64,000 bases of DNA from contig LVBV01000016.1 in NCBI GenBank assembly GCA_001604565.1, positions 1 through 64,000 of the forward strand. Direction: 5' to 3'. The notes beneath the pieces were generated by a model that worked only from the letters and a program-made list of their open reading frames with translations, was not told the DNA's origin and ran no database searches. The stretch's first letter is position 1, and each line of letters begins with the position of its first letter. Shown piece by piece: positions 1-9,113 of the stretch. Source of the DNA: Puniceicoccales bacterium Verruco_01 (GTDB lineage Bacteria > Verrucomicrobiota > Verrucomicrobiia > Opitutales > Oceanipulchritudinaceae). Both the position numbers and the translations under genes were made by a program.

Positions 1-1097
<1,097 letters not shown>

Positions 1098-1126
1098 GAC
1101 GGCTTGTCAGTCGATTCACACATTCG

Positions 1127-1157
1127 GGCGCCCCGGGTTTTCCGGGGCGCCTTTTTT
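1127..1157 (+). terminator. Rho-independent terminator of groEL
   Basis: A perfect 10-bp GC stem (GGCGCCCCGG paired with CCGGGGCGCC) has a 5-nt loop and is followed by six T residues. It lies about 30 bases after the groEL stop. The IS630 element has inserted in the TA that directly follows the T run, so the terminator itself is intact. Confidence 0.9.
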
Positions 1158-1158
1158 A

Positions 1159-1184
1159 GAGCGAATGCCAAAAGTTTCCCAAAA
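1159..1184 (+). repeat. Left terminal inverted repeat of the IS630 element
   Basis: It begins GAGCGAATGCCAAAA and matches the reverse complement of the right end at 20 of 26 positions. The outer GAGCG and the TGCCAAAA core are perfectly shared. It directly follows the TA at 1157-1158. Confidence 0.85.
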
Positions 1185-1228
1185 CATGGCTTGTACTTTC
1201 GATTATCATCATCCAATCTGATGGCAGA

Positions 1229-2311
1229 TTGGGACGCGCAACGATAGAACCAAACTTTGAAAACGCCACGCTCGATGAGCTTGAGGTGGCGATGAAGTGC
1301 GCACCTACTCAACAGGCCTCGCTAAGGATGCGGGCGATATGGTCGCTTGGGCGCGGGATGGACAAGCAAGCCACGGCTTTGTTCTGCAACATCGATTACT
1401 CGACGCTTCTAGACTGGATCCACCGCTTCAACGAGCAGGGCATCGACGGACTCATTGACCGCAACAGGCTTGGCAGGCCGCGCAAGATTGCGCAGGAGCA
1501 GTTACGAAGCGAGGTATTGCCCCTTCTGGACAATCCGGCCAAGGCAGGGCAGGAGCACTGGACGGCCATCAAACTGTACGGCCATCTCGAGGACGGGATC
1601 TGCAAAGACTTGTCCTACAGGACGTTGGTGCGCTACATGCACGAAGAAGGCCGGGGGTTGCGTGTGCCCCGCGCGATGCCTGAGCCGCGGGACAGGGACC
1701 TGTGGCAAAAACAGCGCGAGCAGTTTGTTGTCGACATCGGCAAGCTTGTCGCAGACCCGTCGGTGGAGCTGTGGTTTGGCGACGAAAGCGGCATCGAGGG
1801 CGACCCGCGCCCGCGCAAACGCTGGGTGCAGAAGGGCAGCAAACCCACTGTGCCGTATGCGGGCACGCACTTGCGCCGCAACGTGATAGGCGCTGTGTGT
1901 CCGTCGAGCGGAGAACTAAGTTGCATGATTTGCAGCCATTGTGACTCGAAAGTCTTTCAGGTCTTTCTGGACAACATGGCCCAGGAGCAGCCTCCACAGC
2001 CGGGCAAAAGGCTGATTCTCGTCCTCGACAACGCGAGCTGGCACAAGGTAAAAAGCCTCAACTGGCATCATATCGAGCCGCTGTATCTGCCGCCGTATTC
2101 GCCAGATTTCAACCCGATAGAACGCTTCTGGCTGCGCCTGAAAGCGGACTTTTTCGCTGACTTTTTCACCCGCGAGGCGGAGCAGTTGGAAGAGCGCCTC
2201 GTCAATGGCCTGCGCTCCTTTTTCCAGAATCCAGATACCGTCGCTTCCCAGTGTGCAATCCCGTCAGCGTTTTCAGCGCGCTCTTGCGCCCCTAATATCG
2301 CTAGACCGTAG
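1229..2311 (+). CDS. IS630-family transposase (DDE superfamily)
   Basis: This 360-residue protein cuts and joins the ends of the surrounding element. The N-terminal third is a helix-turn-helix region (about residues 25-90) that includes an LGRPRKI segment before the linker. The catalytic DDE domain shows the first Asp in WFGDESGIEG, the second in LVLDNASWH, and the Glu in PDFNPIERFW, all conserved in IS630 enzymes. The frame begins at a TTG codon, and an in-frame ATG lies 21 codons further in, so the exact start is unsure. The frame is uninterrupted, and the stop lies just inside the right inverted repeat. Confidence 0.93.
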   Translation: MGRATIEPNFENATLDELEVAMKCAPTQQASLRMRAIWSLGRGMDKQATALFCNIDYSTLLDWIHRFNEQGIDGLIDRNRLGRPRKIAQEQLRSEVLPLLDNPAKAGQEHWTAIKLYGHLEDGICKDLSYRTLVRYMHEEGRGLRVPRAMPEPRDRDLWQKQREQFVVDIGKLVADPSVELWFGDESGIEGDPRPRKRWVQKGSKPTVPYAGTHLRRNVIGAVCPSSGELSCMICSHCDSKVFQVFLDNMAQEQPPQPGKRLILVLDNASWHKVKSLNWHHIEPLYLPPYSPDFNPIERFWLRLKADFFADFFTREAEQLEERLVNGLRSFFQNPDTVASQCAIPSAFSARSCAPNIARP

Positions 2312-2315
2312 TCAA

Positions 2316-2341
2316 TCTTGGGTTATTTTTGGCAACCGCTC
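2316..2341 (-). repeat. Right terminal inverted repeat of the IS630 element
   Basis: Read on the minus strand it begins GAGCGGTTGCCAAAAA and pairs with the left end at 20 of 26 positions. The second copy of the TA target duplication follows it at 2342-2343. Confidence 0.85.
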
Positions 2342-2343
2342 TA

Positions 2344-2721
2344 TGCACCGAGGGGAGGCGAGAATTTCTTCATCGCGTTATCCAATTGCATCAGATTGAT
2401 GGAGAATGGATTGCGATCTACATTTTCAAAATCATACCGGCTCGTTTGAAAAGTGGTGTCTCCTCGACTATCGTAACACAACCCGCAGGAACGGCGGGCT
2501 CTCCCTGCAAACCTTTTCGACACTTTCGTAGGCTTGGGTTGTGATGTTTTCTGACATATTTGTGCGAATCAACGGCAGGTTCGCACGTTCCTGGCGATCC
2601 GGGCATCTGTGAGGGAGGCCCGCGCTGCAGGAACTTAGCAAGAGAGAGCCAAGGCGACCGGACGGAAGGAGAGAGCCGTTCCGGTCGCCTCCTCTTGTAC
2701 GGGGGTGACGCCGGTCCCGTA
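2344..2721. other. Intergenic region without a convincing gene
   Basis: This stretch lies between the IS630 element and the terminator of the minus-strand esterase gene. Its left half is clearly richer in A and T than the rest of the window. It holds an 8-bp inverted repeat (CACAACCC at 2477-2484, GGGTTGTG at 2536-2543) and a strong hairpin at 2652-2690. A 29-codon minus-strand reading frame at 2468-2557 has no ribosome binding site and no family that I recognise. No tRNA, RNase P, tmRNA or other known RNA gene could be identified by eye. Confidence 0.5.
2652..2690. other. Strong stem-loop in the intergenic region
   Basis: AGGCGACCGG pairs perfectly with CCGGTCGCCT, and an inner ACGG/CCGT pairing extends the stem to 14 bp with a single bulged T and a 10-nt purine loop. 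There is no T run on either side, so it is not an ordinary intrinsic terminator. It could be a back-up terminator, an RNA-processing site or a scattered palindromic repeat. Confidence 0.45.
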
Positions 2722-2724
2722 CGC

Positions 2725-2755
2725 AAAACGGGACGCACCGTCTGGAGCGTCCCGT
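2725..2755 (-). terminator. Terminator of the sialate O-acetylesterase-like gene
   Basis: Read on the minus strand, ACGGGACGC pairs perfectly with GCGTCCCGT around a 10-nt loop. Four T residues (bases 2725-2728, the first of them the last base of the stem) end the structure. It starts 22 bases past the stop codon of the gene that ends at 2778. Confidence 0.6.
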
Positions 2756-2777
2756 GAAGAGATGGATCGTTCGCTCG

Positions 2778-4727
2778 CTATCTGGCAAGCAGGCAGCGGA
2801 AGGGCGCGCAGGGGAGCTTTGCGCCGTTTTCCAGGTTCACGATCGGGAAGCAATCCCATGCATAGCGGAGCGCCGCGGGCTCGTTCACGTCAGAGGAGGT
2901 AACGATCACGTTTGTCCCGTCGATCCGGGCCTTTGCGGGATGAAACACCCCGTCCGCACCTGCGAGCTCGAAGCCGAGAACCACGTCCGAGCCGTCGGAT
3001 GTGGCAAGGCCTTCCGCGTGGGAGAAGCTGACGCGCACCTGCGCGCCCGCGACGGACGCCGACGCAAAAACAGGGCCGCTCGTCTCGGGAACGGGTTTGC
3101 CGTACGTCTCCTTGAGGGCCACGAGGGCCAGACGGCGGGCGACCTCCAGCTTGTTCGTCGGGTGAATGTTGTCCTTTGCGCCGATGTCGATCGCGAGCGC
3201 CCTGCCGGTGTTGGGTTCCTTGAGGGCCTCGTCCTGCTGGAGGCGCAGATCCGGCCAGTCGGCGGCGGTGCCGTAGGCGGCCAGTTGTACGTAGTAGAAG
3301 GGGAAGTCGCCCTCGCCCCAGCGGGAGCGCCAGTCGCGGATCATCGCGCGGACGCGCTCGCCGTAGGTCTGCCAGTTCGATTCATTCTGCTCGCCCTGGT
3401 ACCAGAGGACGCCGCGGATGCCGTAGGGCACAAGCGGGGCGATCATGCCGTTATAGAGCCACGAGGCCTTGTTCTGCGGCGTGGAACCGGGCGGCGGCGG
3501 GGGAGAGCCCTTGAAAACCTCCACGGGCACCTTGCCGATGTCGTGCTCCACCTTGTAGAGCCATTCGCCCTCAAGGGGAATTGCGCCGGGGGAGTCCGCC
3601 TCAGGGCAGGAGAGGGTCATCTTCGCCGCCGGGCCGGAAAAGCCGCCGTCGCCAAAGTCGTCGAAGACGCGCACCGCGATCACGGTCTCGCCCGCCTTCA
3701 CGAGGGCGGCGGGAACCTTGTAGAGGCGGCGCGTCTGGTAGGAATCCTGCGTGCCGCGCGGGATCGAGCCCACCTCCACGCCGTCAAAGTAGGTCGTGTC
3801 GTAGTCGTCGATGGCACCGAGCGACAGCGCGAGGTCCTTCCCGGCCCATTCGGAGGGAATGTCCACATGCAGGCGGAACCAGACCGTTCCGTTGAAGGCA
3901 AGGCCCGCCGACTGCCAGAAACGGGGCAGGTCCATCGCATCCCAGCCGTAATCGTCAAAATCCGTCTTGGCCCACCCGGCGGCGAGGCCGTCGTTGCCGG
4001 GATCTGCGGGCAGGTTGGCGAGGCGCCACTGCCGCGCCACCTCAAGATACTCGTCGTACGCCTTCTTGAGCTTCGCGCGGGATTCCGGGGTGTCGGTGAT
4101 CTCTTCCTCGGGGACGTATTTCGAGATCACTTCGCGGCTCGTCCATGCCTCCACGCACGTGCCGCCCCAGGTGCTGTTCACGATGCCGACGGGGACGCCG
4201 AGCTCCGCATTGATCTGTTGCGCAAAAAAATAGCCGATGGCGGTAAAGTCCCCCACCGTGTCGGGCGAGGCGCACTCCCAAGTGCCCGAAGCGGTCTCCA
4301 CCGGCTCGCCCTGCGCGTTCATCGCCACCTTGAAGTGGCGAATCAGGGGATTGTCGGCGTTTGCGATGGCCTCCGCCGCGTTATTCGCGCGGCTCACCTG
4401 AAACTCCATGTTGCTCTGGCCCGAGGCAAGCCACACCTCGCCCACGAGAACGTCCTCCAGCGTCACGGTCGAGGAACCCTCCACCGTGATCGTGTAGGGC
4501 CCGCCCGCGGGAAGTTCCGGCAGGGCGGCGTTCCAGCGGCCCGACTCGTCGGCCTTTGCCGTCACCGTCAGAGGCTTCTCGCCGCCCGAGACGGCGATCG
4601 TGACGACCGTTCCGGGAACATCCCGGCCAAAGAGGGGATCCGAACGGCCCTGCTGGAGGACCATGTGGCTCGTGAAGAGCGGTGCCAAAACAAGCGCCGA
4701 AGCGGCGACGGGGGTAATTACCGGCAT
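2778..4727 (-). CDS. Sialate O-acetylesterase-like SGNH hydrolase
   Basis: This is a 649-residue predicted carbohydrate esterase of the sialic-acid O-acetylesterase family, which removes acetyl groups from sialic acids or, in many gut and soil bacteria, from plant polysaccharides. The catalytic Ser sits in the SGNH block I motif ASGQSNMEF near residue 100. Block II appears as NSTWGGTCVEAW, a conserved GVLWYQGEQN follows, and DNIHPTNKLE near residue 540 carries the block V Asp and His. A jelly-roll-like segment is inserted between the two halves of the SGNH domain, as is usual here. The first 15 residues are hydrophobic but have no basic start, so export is only likely. An in-frame stop just upstream makes the ATG the only sensible start. 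Confidence 0.85.
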   Translation of the reverse strand: MPVITPVAASALVLAPLFTSHMVLQQGRSDPLFGRDVPGTVVTIAVSGGEKPLTVTAKADESGRWNAALPELPAGGPYTITVEGSSTVTLEDVLVGEVWLASGQSNMEFQVSRANNAAEAIANADNPLIRHFKVAMNAQGEPVETASGTWECASPDTVGDFTAIGYFFAQQINAELGVPVGIVNSTWGGTCVEAWTSREVISKYVPEEEITDTPESRAKLKKAYDEYLEVARQWRLANLPADPGNDGLAAGWAKTDFDDYGWDAMDLPRFWQSAGLAFNGTVWFRLHVDIPSEWAGKDLALSLGAIDDYDTTYFDGVEVGSIPRGTQDSYQTRRLYKVPAALVKAGETVIAVRVFDDFGDGGFSGPAAKMTLSCPEADSPGAIPLEGEWLYKVEHDIGKVPVEVFKGSPPPPPGSTPQNKASWLYNGMIAPLVPYGIRGVLWYQGEQNESNWQTYGERVRAMIRDWRSRWGEGDFPFYYVQLAAYGTAADWPDLRLQQDEALKEPNTGRALAIDIGAKDNIHPTNKLEVARRLALVALKETYGKPVPETSGPVFASASVAGAQVRVSFSHAEGLATSDGSDVVLGFELAGADGVFHPAKARIDGTNVIVTSSDVNEPAALRYAWDCFPIVNLENGAKLPCAPFRCLLAR

Positions 4728-4800
4728 GTCCCACGATTAACAAATCCGGCAGAAAAAGGAAAACAAGAAAGAGGCGGACGGCGGCGGAAGAAGTCGAACC

Positions 4801-6867
4801 TCACCAGCTGCGCCGGGGACGGGCGGACTCGTAGTTGGCGGGGTCGATTTCGAGAATGAAGCGGCTGGGAGAGAGCGGGAAGACGGAGCCGTTTTTCTGA
4901 ATCTGCATCGAGGGATGGGTGATGTAGAGCTCGTCCTCGGCGCGCGTCACCGCCACGTAGAAGAGGCGGCGCTCCTCGTCCACGTCGCCCGCGTCGATCG
5001 CCCTCTGGAGCGGCAGGCAGCCCTCGCTCGCCCCGATGAGGAAGACGGTGGGGAATTCGAGGCCCTTGGCCTGATGGATCGTGGAGAGGCGGATCTTGTC
5101 CCGCGCGGCGTCCTCCGCACCCTTTTCCGCACCTTCGGAGGAGAGGAGGACGAGCTGCGCCAGCATCTCGCTCATCGTGTCGAAGCGTCCGGCGAATTCC
5201 GCAAGGGCGTCGAGGTCGTCGCGGCGGTTTTCCGGACGGTCGTGCGCCGTGGCGAGGTAATCGTAATACCAGCCCCCGGCGAGGATCTGCACCACCTTGG
5301 CGGGCTTGTCGGGATTTTGCCGGAAGGCGCCCAAGGCCTGATGCAGGGTGAGGGCCATGTCGCGCCAGCTTTCTCTTGCGGCCTCGGGCACCTTTTCGAG
5401 GAAGGCGGAATCTTCCAGCACTTCCGCGATGTGCGCCGGGAGGGGCGCGGTGGGTGTGGCGGCCTTCGGCGCGGGAAGGTCAAAAAGCGAGGGCTCCGCG
5501 GACGCCTGCGCCTTGATCTCCACCTCGCGCAACTGGCCGCGCGCGGCGGCGTGGAGCTTCGCGGCGGTCTTGGGGCCGATCTTGGGCAAAAGTTCGCAGA
5601 GCCGCAGGAAGGCGGGCTCGTCATCCGGGTTCGCAAGAATCCGGAGCATCGCCACGATATCGCGGATGTGCGCCTGCTCGAAGAAGCGGACGCCGCTCGT
5701 GATCGTGAAGGGGATGCGCTGACGTGAAAGCTCCAGTTGCAGGTCCAGTGCCTGAAAGTGCGCGCGGTAGAGGACCGCGATCTCCCCGAGCGAGGTGCCC
5801 GAGTTGTAGAGGCCCGCGATGCGCTCCACGACAAAGCGCGCCTGCGCCACCGTGTCCGCGCACTGGACGACGCGGGGCTTGAGGCTCCCCTTGCGGACCG
5901 CCGTCAGCTTTTTCTCATACCCCACGCCCGCCAGTGCCTGCGCCGCGAGGACGTCGTTGGCGAAGTTGAGGATGGGCTGCGTGCTGCGGTAATTGGAAAG
6001 GATGCGGTAGATGCGCGTCCCCGGGTGGCGGTCCGGGAAGTGAAGGATGTTGTCGAATTCCGCGCCGCGCCACGTGTAGATGCACTGCGCGTCGTCACCC
6101 ACCGCCATCACCTGATGCTCGCTTGCGATCAGGTCGACAATGGCGCTCTGGATGGCGTTCGTATCCTGGTACTCGTCCACGAGGATGTGCTCGAACTGCC
6201 GCTGGTAGAGGCGTCTCGCGATGTCGTCCTTTTCCAGCACCTCCAGCCACAGCGTGAGCAGGTCGTCGTAATCGGCTACCTGACTTTCCAGCTTCTTCTT
6301 GCGGTAGGCCTCCGCCACGTCGGTGAGGAGGCTCACGAGGTGCCCGGGGTCGGGATGGCGCTCCTCCACCACGTCGGCGATCGTCCTCTTTGTGTTGCGC
6401 GCATAGGAGAGCCAGTCCTGCAGGACGGAGGGCTTCGGGTTGTCCTTCTTGCGGAAGAAGTCGCGGTCGACCTTCTTCGCCACCTCGGCAAAGAGGCTCT
6501 CCGCGTCGGACTCGTCCATGATCGTGAAGCCGCTCTTGAGACCCACCGAGGCGCCGAAGCGGCGCAAAACCCTCGCGCCGATCGAGTGGAACGTGCCGCC
6601 CCATTCGGCGGGAAAGTCGTCCCCGGAGAGATTCTTCACCCTCTCCAGCATCTCGCGCGCGGCCTTGTTCGTGAAGGTGAGGAGCAATATCTTCCAGTGC
6701 GGCACGCCCTGATCGCGCAGCCACGCCACGCGGTAGGTGAGGGTGCGCGTCTTGCCCGAGCCCGCGCCCGCGAGGACGAGAGCCGGGCCGCGCGGCGCCG
6801 TGACGGCGGCGTACTGCTCGGCGTTCAGTTCCCCCTCGTAGTCCCGCTGGATGACACCTTCTCCCAT
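4801..6867 (-). CDS. uvrD: UvrD/PcrA-type superfamily 1 DNA helicase
   Basis: This ATP-dependent 3'-5' DNA helicase acts in nucleotide-excision and mismatch repair and clears recombination intermediates. All SF1 motifs are visible: motif I GAGSGKT at residues 34-40, the DEYQDT box of motif II, VGDDAQCIYTWRGA (III), LSNYRST (IV), STIHQAKGLEFPTVFL (V) and FYVAVTRAEDELY (VI). The predicted length is 688 residues, slightly short for the family because the C-terminal tail is brief. I chose the ATG at 6867, which gives the usual short lead before motif Q. A TTG 17 codons further upstream is possible but would add an atypical proline-rich extension. Whether it acts as UvrD, PcrA or Rep cannot be settled from the sequence. 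Confidence 0.93.
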   Translation of the reverse strand: MGEGVIQRDYEGELNAEQYAAVTAPRGPALVLAGAGSGKTRTLTYRVAWLRDQGVPHWKILLLTFTNKAAREMLERVKNLSGDDFPAEWGGTFHSIGARVLRRFGASVGLKSGFTIMDESDAESLFAEVAKKVDRDFFRKKDNPKPSVLQDWLSYARNTKRTIADVVEERHPDPGHLVSLLTDVAEAYRKKKLESQVADYDDLLTLWLEVLEKDDIARRLYQRQFEHILVDEYQDTNAIQSAIVDLIASEHQVMAVGDDAQCIYTWRGAEFDNILHFPDRHPGTRIYRILSNYRSTQPILNFANDVLAAQALAGVGYEKKLTAVRKGSLKPRVVQCADTVAQARFVVERIAGLYNSGTSLGEIAVLYRAHFQALDLQLELSRQRIPFTITSGVRFFEQAHIRDIVAMLRILANPDDEPAFLRLCELLPKIGPKTAAKLHAAARGQLREVEIKAQASAEPSLFDLPAPKAATPTAPLPAHIAEVLEDSAFLEKVPEAARESWRDMALTLHQALGAFRQNPDKPAKVVQILAGGWYYDYLATAHDRPENRRDDLDALAEFAGRFDTMSEMLAQLVLLSSEGAEKGAEDAARDKIRLSTIHQAKGLEFPTVFLIGASEGCLPLQRAIDAGDVDEERRLFYVAVTRAEDELYITHPSMQIQKNGSVFPLSPSRFILEIDPANYESARPRRSW

Positions 6868-7018
6868 TTCCGGCCAGCATACGGGCGGCGTGTCACGCGG
6901 CAAGACGGCATCTACCAAGAGTACATCCTTGCGGCAGATCGTTTTCCGCGTTTATCTTGTACCTTGTAACGAATCGCTTCCGAAAGCGTCTTCAGGAACC
7001 CCCAATCCCGCCAAACAT

Positions 7019-7585
7019 ATGGATCCCGACGAAATCCTCCTCGAAGCCGAAGACCAGATGGACAAGGTCATCGCGCACCTCACCCACGATTTTTCCACGC
7101 TGCACACCGGCAAGGCGTCCCCGAGCATGGTCGATGCCGTCATGGTGTTTGTGAACAGCTACGGCACGACCTCCAAGCTGCGCGAAATTTCCGCGATCAC
7201 GACGCCCGACGCCCGCACGATCCAGATCCAGCCCTGGGACCGCAATACGCTCAAGGACATCGAGAAGGCGATCCAGTCTGCCAACATCGGCCTCAACCCC
7301 GCCATTCAGGGGTCCGTCATCCGCATTTCCGTTCCCGAGCTTTCCGGCGAGCGCCGCAAGGAACTCGTGAAGGTGGCCGGGACGATGGCGGAGCAGGCCC
7401 GCGTTTCCATCCGCGGCAGGCGTCACGAAGCCCTCGACCCCCTCAAGAAGGCCAAGACCGCCTCCAAAATTTCCGAGGACGACTACAAGAGCTACGAGAA
7501 GCAGATTCAGGAGCTTCACGACAAATACATCGAGAAGATCGCCCAGATGCTCGCGTCCAAGGAGAAGGATCTCACGGCTGTCTAG
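7019..7585 (+). CDS. frr: Ribosome recycling factor
   Basis: This factor splits post-termination ribosomes together with EF-G. The 188-residue product matches the family length. It has the two-domain pattern: helical ends, the LHTGKASPSMVDAV segment near residue 30, the DARTIQIQPWD strand, and the basic helix with RGRRHEALDPLKKAKT. The ATG at 7019 opens with MDPDEILLEAE, a beginning typical of Verrucomicrobiota-like RRFs. No strong Shine-Dalgarno sequence precedes it. In many bacteria frr follows pyrH. Here it is instead divergent from the helicase gene, and an ankyrin-repeat gene follows 18 bases after its stop. Confidence 0.96.
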   Translation: MDPDEILLEAEDQMDKVIAHLTHDFSTLHTGKASPSMVDAVMVFVNSYGTTSKLREISAITTPDARTIQIQPWDRNTLKDIEKAIQSANIGLNPAIQGSVIRISVPELSGERRKELVKVAGTMAEQARVSIRGRRHEALDPLKKAKTASKISEDDYKSYEKQIQELHDKYIEKIAQMLASKEKDLTAV

Positions 7586-7603
7586 TTTTTCGACGCACCG
7601 CCG

Positions 7604-8884
7604 ATGCATTCCCTCACGATTCACGAGGCGGTCATCGCGGGCGATTGTGAGAAGATCTCCCTTCTGCTGGCCGCCGATCCTACGCTTGTATCCCTGTGCG
7701 ATTCGGGCGGCGCGGCGCCGTTGCACACGGCGGCGTTTGTCGGCAGGACGGAAGCGGTTGTACTGCTTTTGTCGCACGCGGCCCCGGTGAACCGCAGGGA
7801 CGCCCGCGGCATGACGGCCTTGGCTGTCGCCGCCGGAAAGGGCCACGCGGAGATCGCGGGGCTTCTCCTTGGCGCGGGGGCGGAGGTTTCCGCACGGGAC
7901 TGCTCGGGACGGACGCCCCTCCATCACGCCGCGGCGGCGGGCGCGGCGGTGACGGCCCGGCTCCTTCTGGACGCCGGGGCAGCGCTGGACGAGGCGGACG
8001 AACAGGGCCTGACGCCCCTCATGGTTGCGGCGGGGAGCGGGCACCAGAAGGTTGCGGAGTCCCTTTGCGAGGCTGGCGCCGCGGTGAACGCGGCTAGCCG
8101 CGACGGCGCGGGGGCTCTCTATTTCGCGGCGGGAGCCGGTCACGGGGCTCTTGTCGAATTTCTCCTTGGGAAGGGTGCGCGGGTGGAAGCCGCTACCGCC
8201 TCCGGGGCCACGCCCCTCTGGATCGCGGCGCGTTCCGGCCACGCCGGCGTGCTGCGCCTTCTGCTAGCCGCCGGGGCCGTTGCCGACGCGCGCGCGCTCG
8301 ACGGCTCCACGCCGCTCTTGCAGGCTTCGCGCGGGGGATTCGCGGAGGCGATCGGGGTTCTGGCGAGCCATGGCGCGGAGGTGAATGCCGCGATGCCCGG
8401 CGGTGAGACGGCGCTTCTTGCCGCAGCAGCCGCCGCGCAAGTGGAGGCGGTGCGGATTCTGCTCAGCCGCAGCGCGGATGCGTCCGCCCGCCGAAACAAT
8501 GGCGACGGCGCGTTGAATCTGGCCGCGCGCGTGGGAAGCGCAAGGGAAGTGGAGATGCTTCTCGTCAACGGTGCGCAGGGCGATATTCCCGGCCAGAGCG
8601 GCCTCACGCCCCTGCAGGAGGCGGCGCTGGCCGGCTTTGCCGACGTGGCGGGCGTCCTCCTCGATGCGGGCGTGGCGCCGGATTCAAGGCCTGAAGGGAC
8701 GCCTCCGGCGCTCTTTCTCGCCGCGCGGGAGGGGTATGCGGATCTGGCGTGCTTGCTCCTCGCAAGGGGGGCGGACCCCCGGGGCGAATGGAACGGTGTC
8801 ACGGCGCTCGACGCGGCCCGGCAGAGGGGCCACGAGCGAATGACGCGCCTGTTAGCTCAGGTAGCTCTCCCGGAGAAACCGTAG
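7604..8884 (+). CDS. Ankyrin-repeat protein with about 13 repeats
   Basis: The 426-residue protein is built almost wholly of ankyrin repeats, a fold used for protein-protein binding. I count about 13 units of 31-33 residues with the G-x-T-P-L-x-x-A-A-x-x-G-H pattern, for example GLTPLMVAAGSGHQ and GATPLWIAARSGHA. They are broken only by short A-rich loops. There is no signal peptide, membrane segment or catalytic domain, so it is probably a cytosolic binding or scaffold protein. Its partner is unknown. It starts 18 bases after frr and is probably cotranscribed with it. The high Ala and Gly content follows from the GC-rich codons. Confidence 0.9.
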   Translation: MHSLTIHEAVIAGDCEKISLLLAADPTLVSLCDSGGAAPLHTAAFVGRTEAVVLLLSHAAPVNRRDARGMTALAVAAGKGHAEIAGLLLGAGAEVSARDCSGRTPLHHAAAAGAAVTARLLLDAGAALDEADEQGLTPLMVAAGSGHQKVAESLCEAGAAVNAASRDGAGALYFAAGAGHGALVEFLLGKGARVEAATASGATPLWIAARSGHAGVLRLLLAAGAVADARALDGSTPLLQASRGGFAEAIGVLASHGAEVNAAMPGGETALLAAAAAAQVEAVRILLSRSADASARRNNGDGALNLAARVGSAREVEMLLVNGAQGDIPGQSGLTPLQEAALAGFADVAGVLLDAGVAPDSRPEGTPPALFLAAREGYADLACLLLARGADPRGEWNGVTALDAARQRGHERMTRLLAQVALPEKP

Positions 8885-9023
8885 AATCGCGTCGCAACAA
8901 TTGTTTGCGTCGATCGCGCCGCTGTCTATTTTTAAGCACCGGTCGTTCGATCCACGGTCCGCAGGGAACCGGATGTAAATTCCACGGCAAATTTGCCGGT
9001 AACGAAGGCGATCTGCCTTTTTC

Positions 9024-9039
9024 TGGCACGGAGTAAGCA
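9024..9039 (+). promoter_or_regulatory. Possible sigma-54 promoter upstream of the ethanolamine genes
   Basis: TGGCACG followed by GAGTAAGCA keeps the -24 GG and the -12 GC exactly 10 bases apart, the spacing that sigma-54 requires, and the TGGCACG half is the full consensus. The usual TT before the -12 GC is AA here. It lies 75 bases before the permease start. No enhancer-binding protein gene is present in the window, so this remains tentative. Confidence 0.25.
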
Positions 9040-9113
9040 TGAGTGCTTCTGCTTTCCTCTATTAGCAATTGCGCGGGCTTCCCCACGCATCCCCTCATCG
9101 AATCATCATACCT

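Larger units (their letters stand above)
1159..2341 (+). mobile_element. IS630-family insertion sequence, apparently complete
   Basis: The element is 1183 bp long and carries one DDE transposase gene. Its ends are imperfect 26-bp inverted repeats, and it is flanked on both sides by the dinucleotide TA (1157-1158 and 2342-2343). That is the target duplication expected of the IS630/Tc1/mariner superfamily. Insertion right behind the groEL terminator spares groEL. Intact ends and an uninterrupted transposase suggest a fairly recent arrival that may still be mobile. Confidence 0.92.

Noticed and set aside
2468-2557. A 29-codon minus-strand frame starting MSENITTQAYESVEK
   Set aside because: The peptide looks protein-like, but there is no ribosome binding site, no recognised family and it overlaps an inverted repeat. 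It is kept only as part of the intergenic finding.
2652-2690. Possible 4.5S (SRP) RNA because of a GGAAGGA-like loop in a strong hairpin
   Set aside because: The conserved bases of the SRP domain IV internal loops are not in place and the flanks do not pair into the long rod of 4.5S RNA.
6868-7018. Sigma-70 promoter for frr (TTGCGG and TTATCT with 17-base spacing)
   Set aside because: The -10 box matches poorly and other equally weak pairs occur close by, so no reliable call is possible.
8885-9113. Riboswitch, such as a cobalamin riboswitch, ahead of the ethanolamine genes
   Set aside because: No B12-box (GCCACTG-type) core or the expected multi-stem layout could be found in the 229-base gap.
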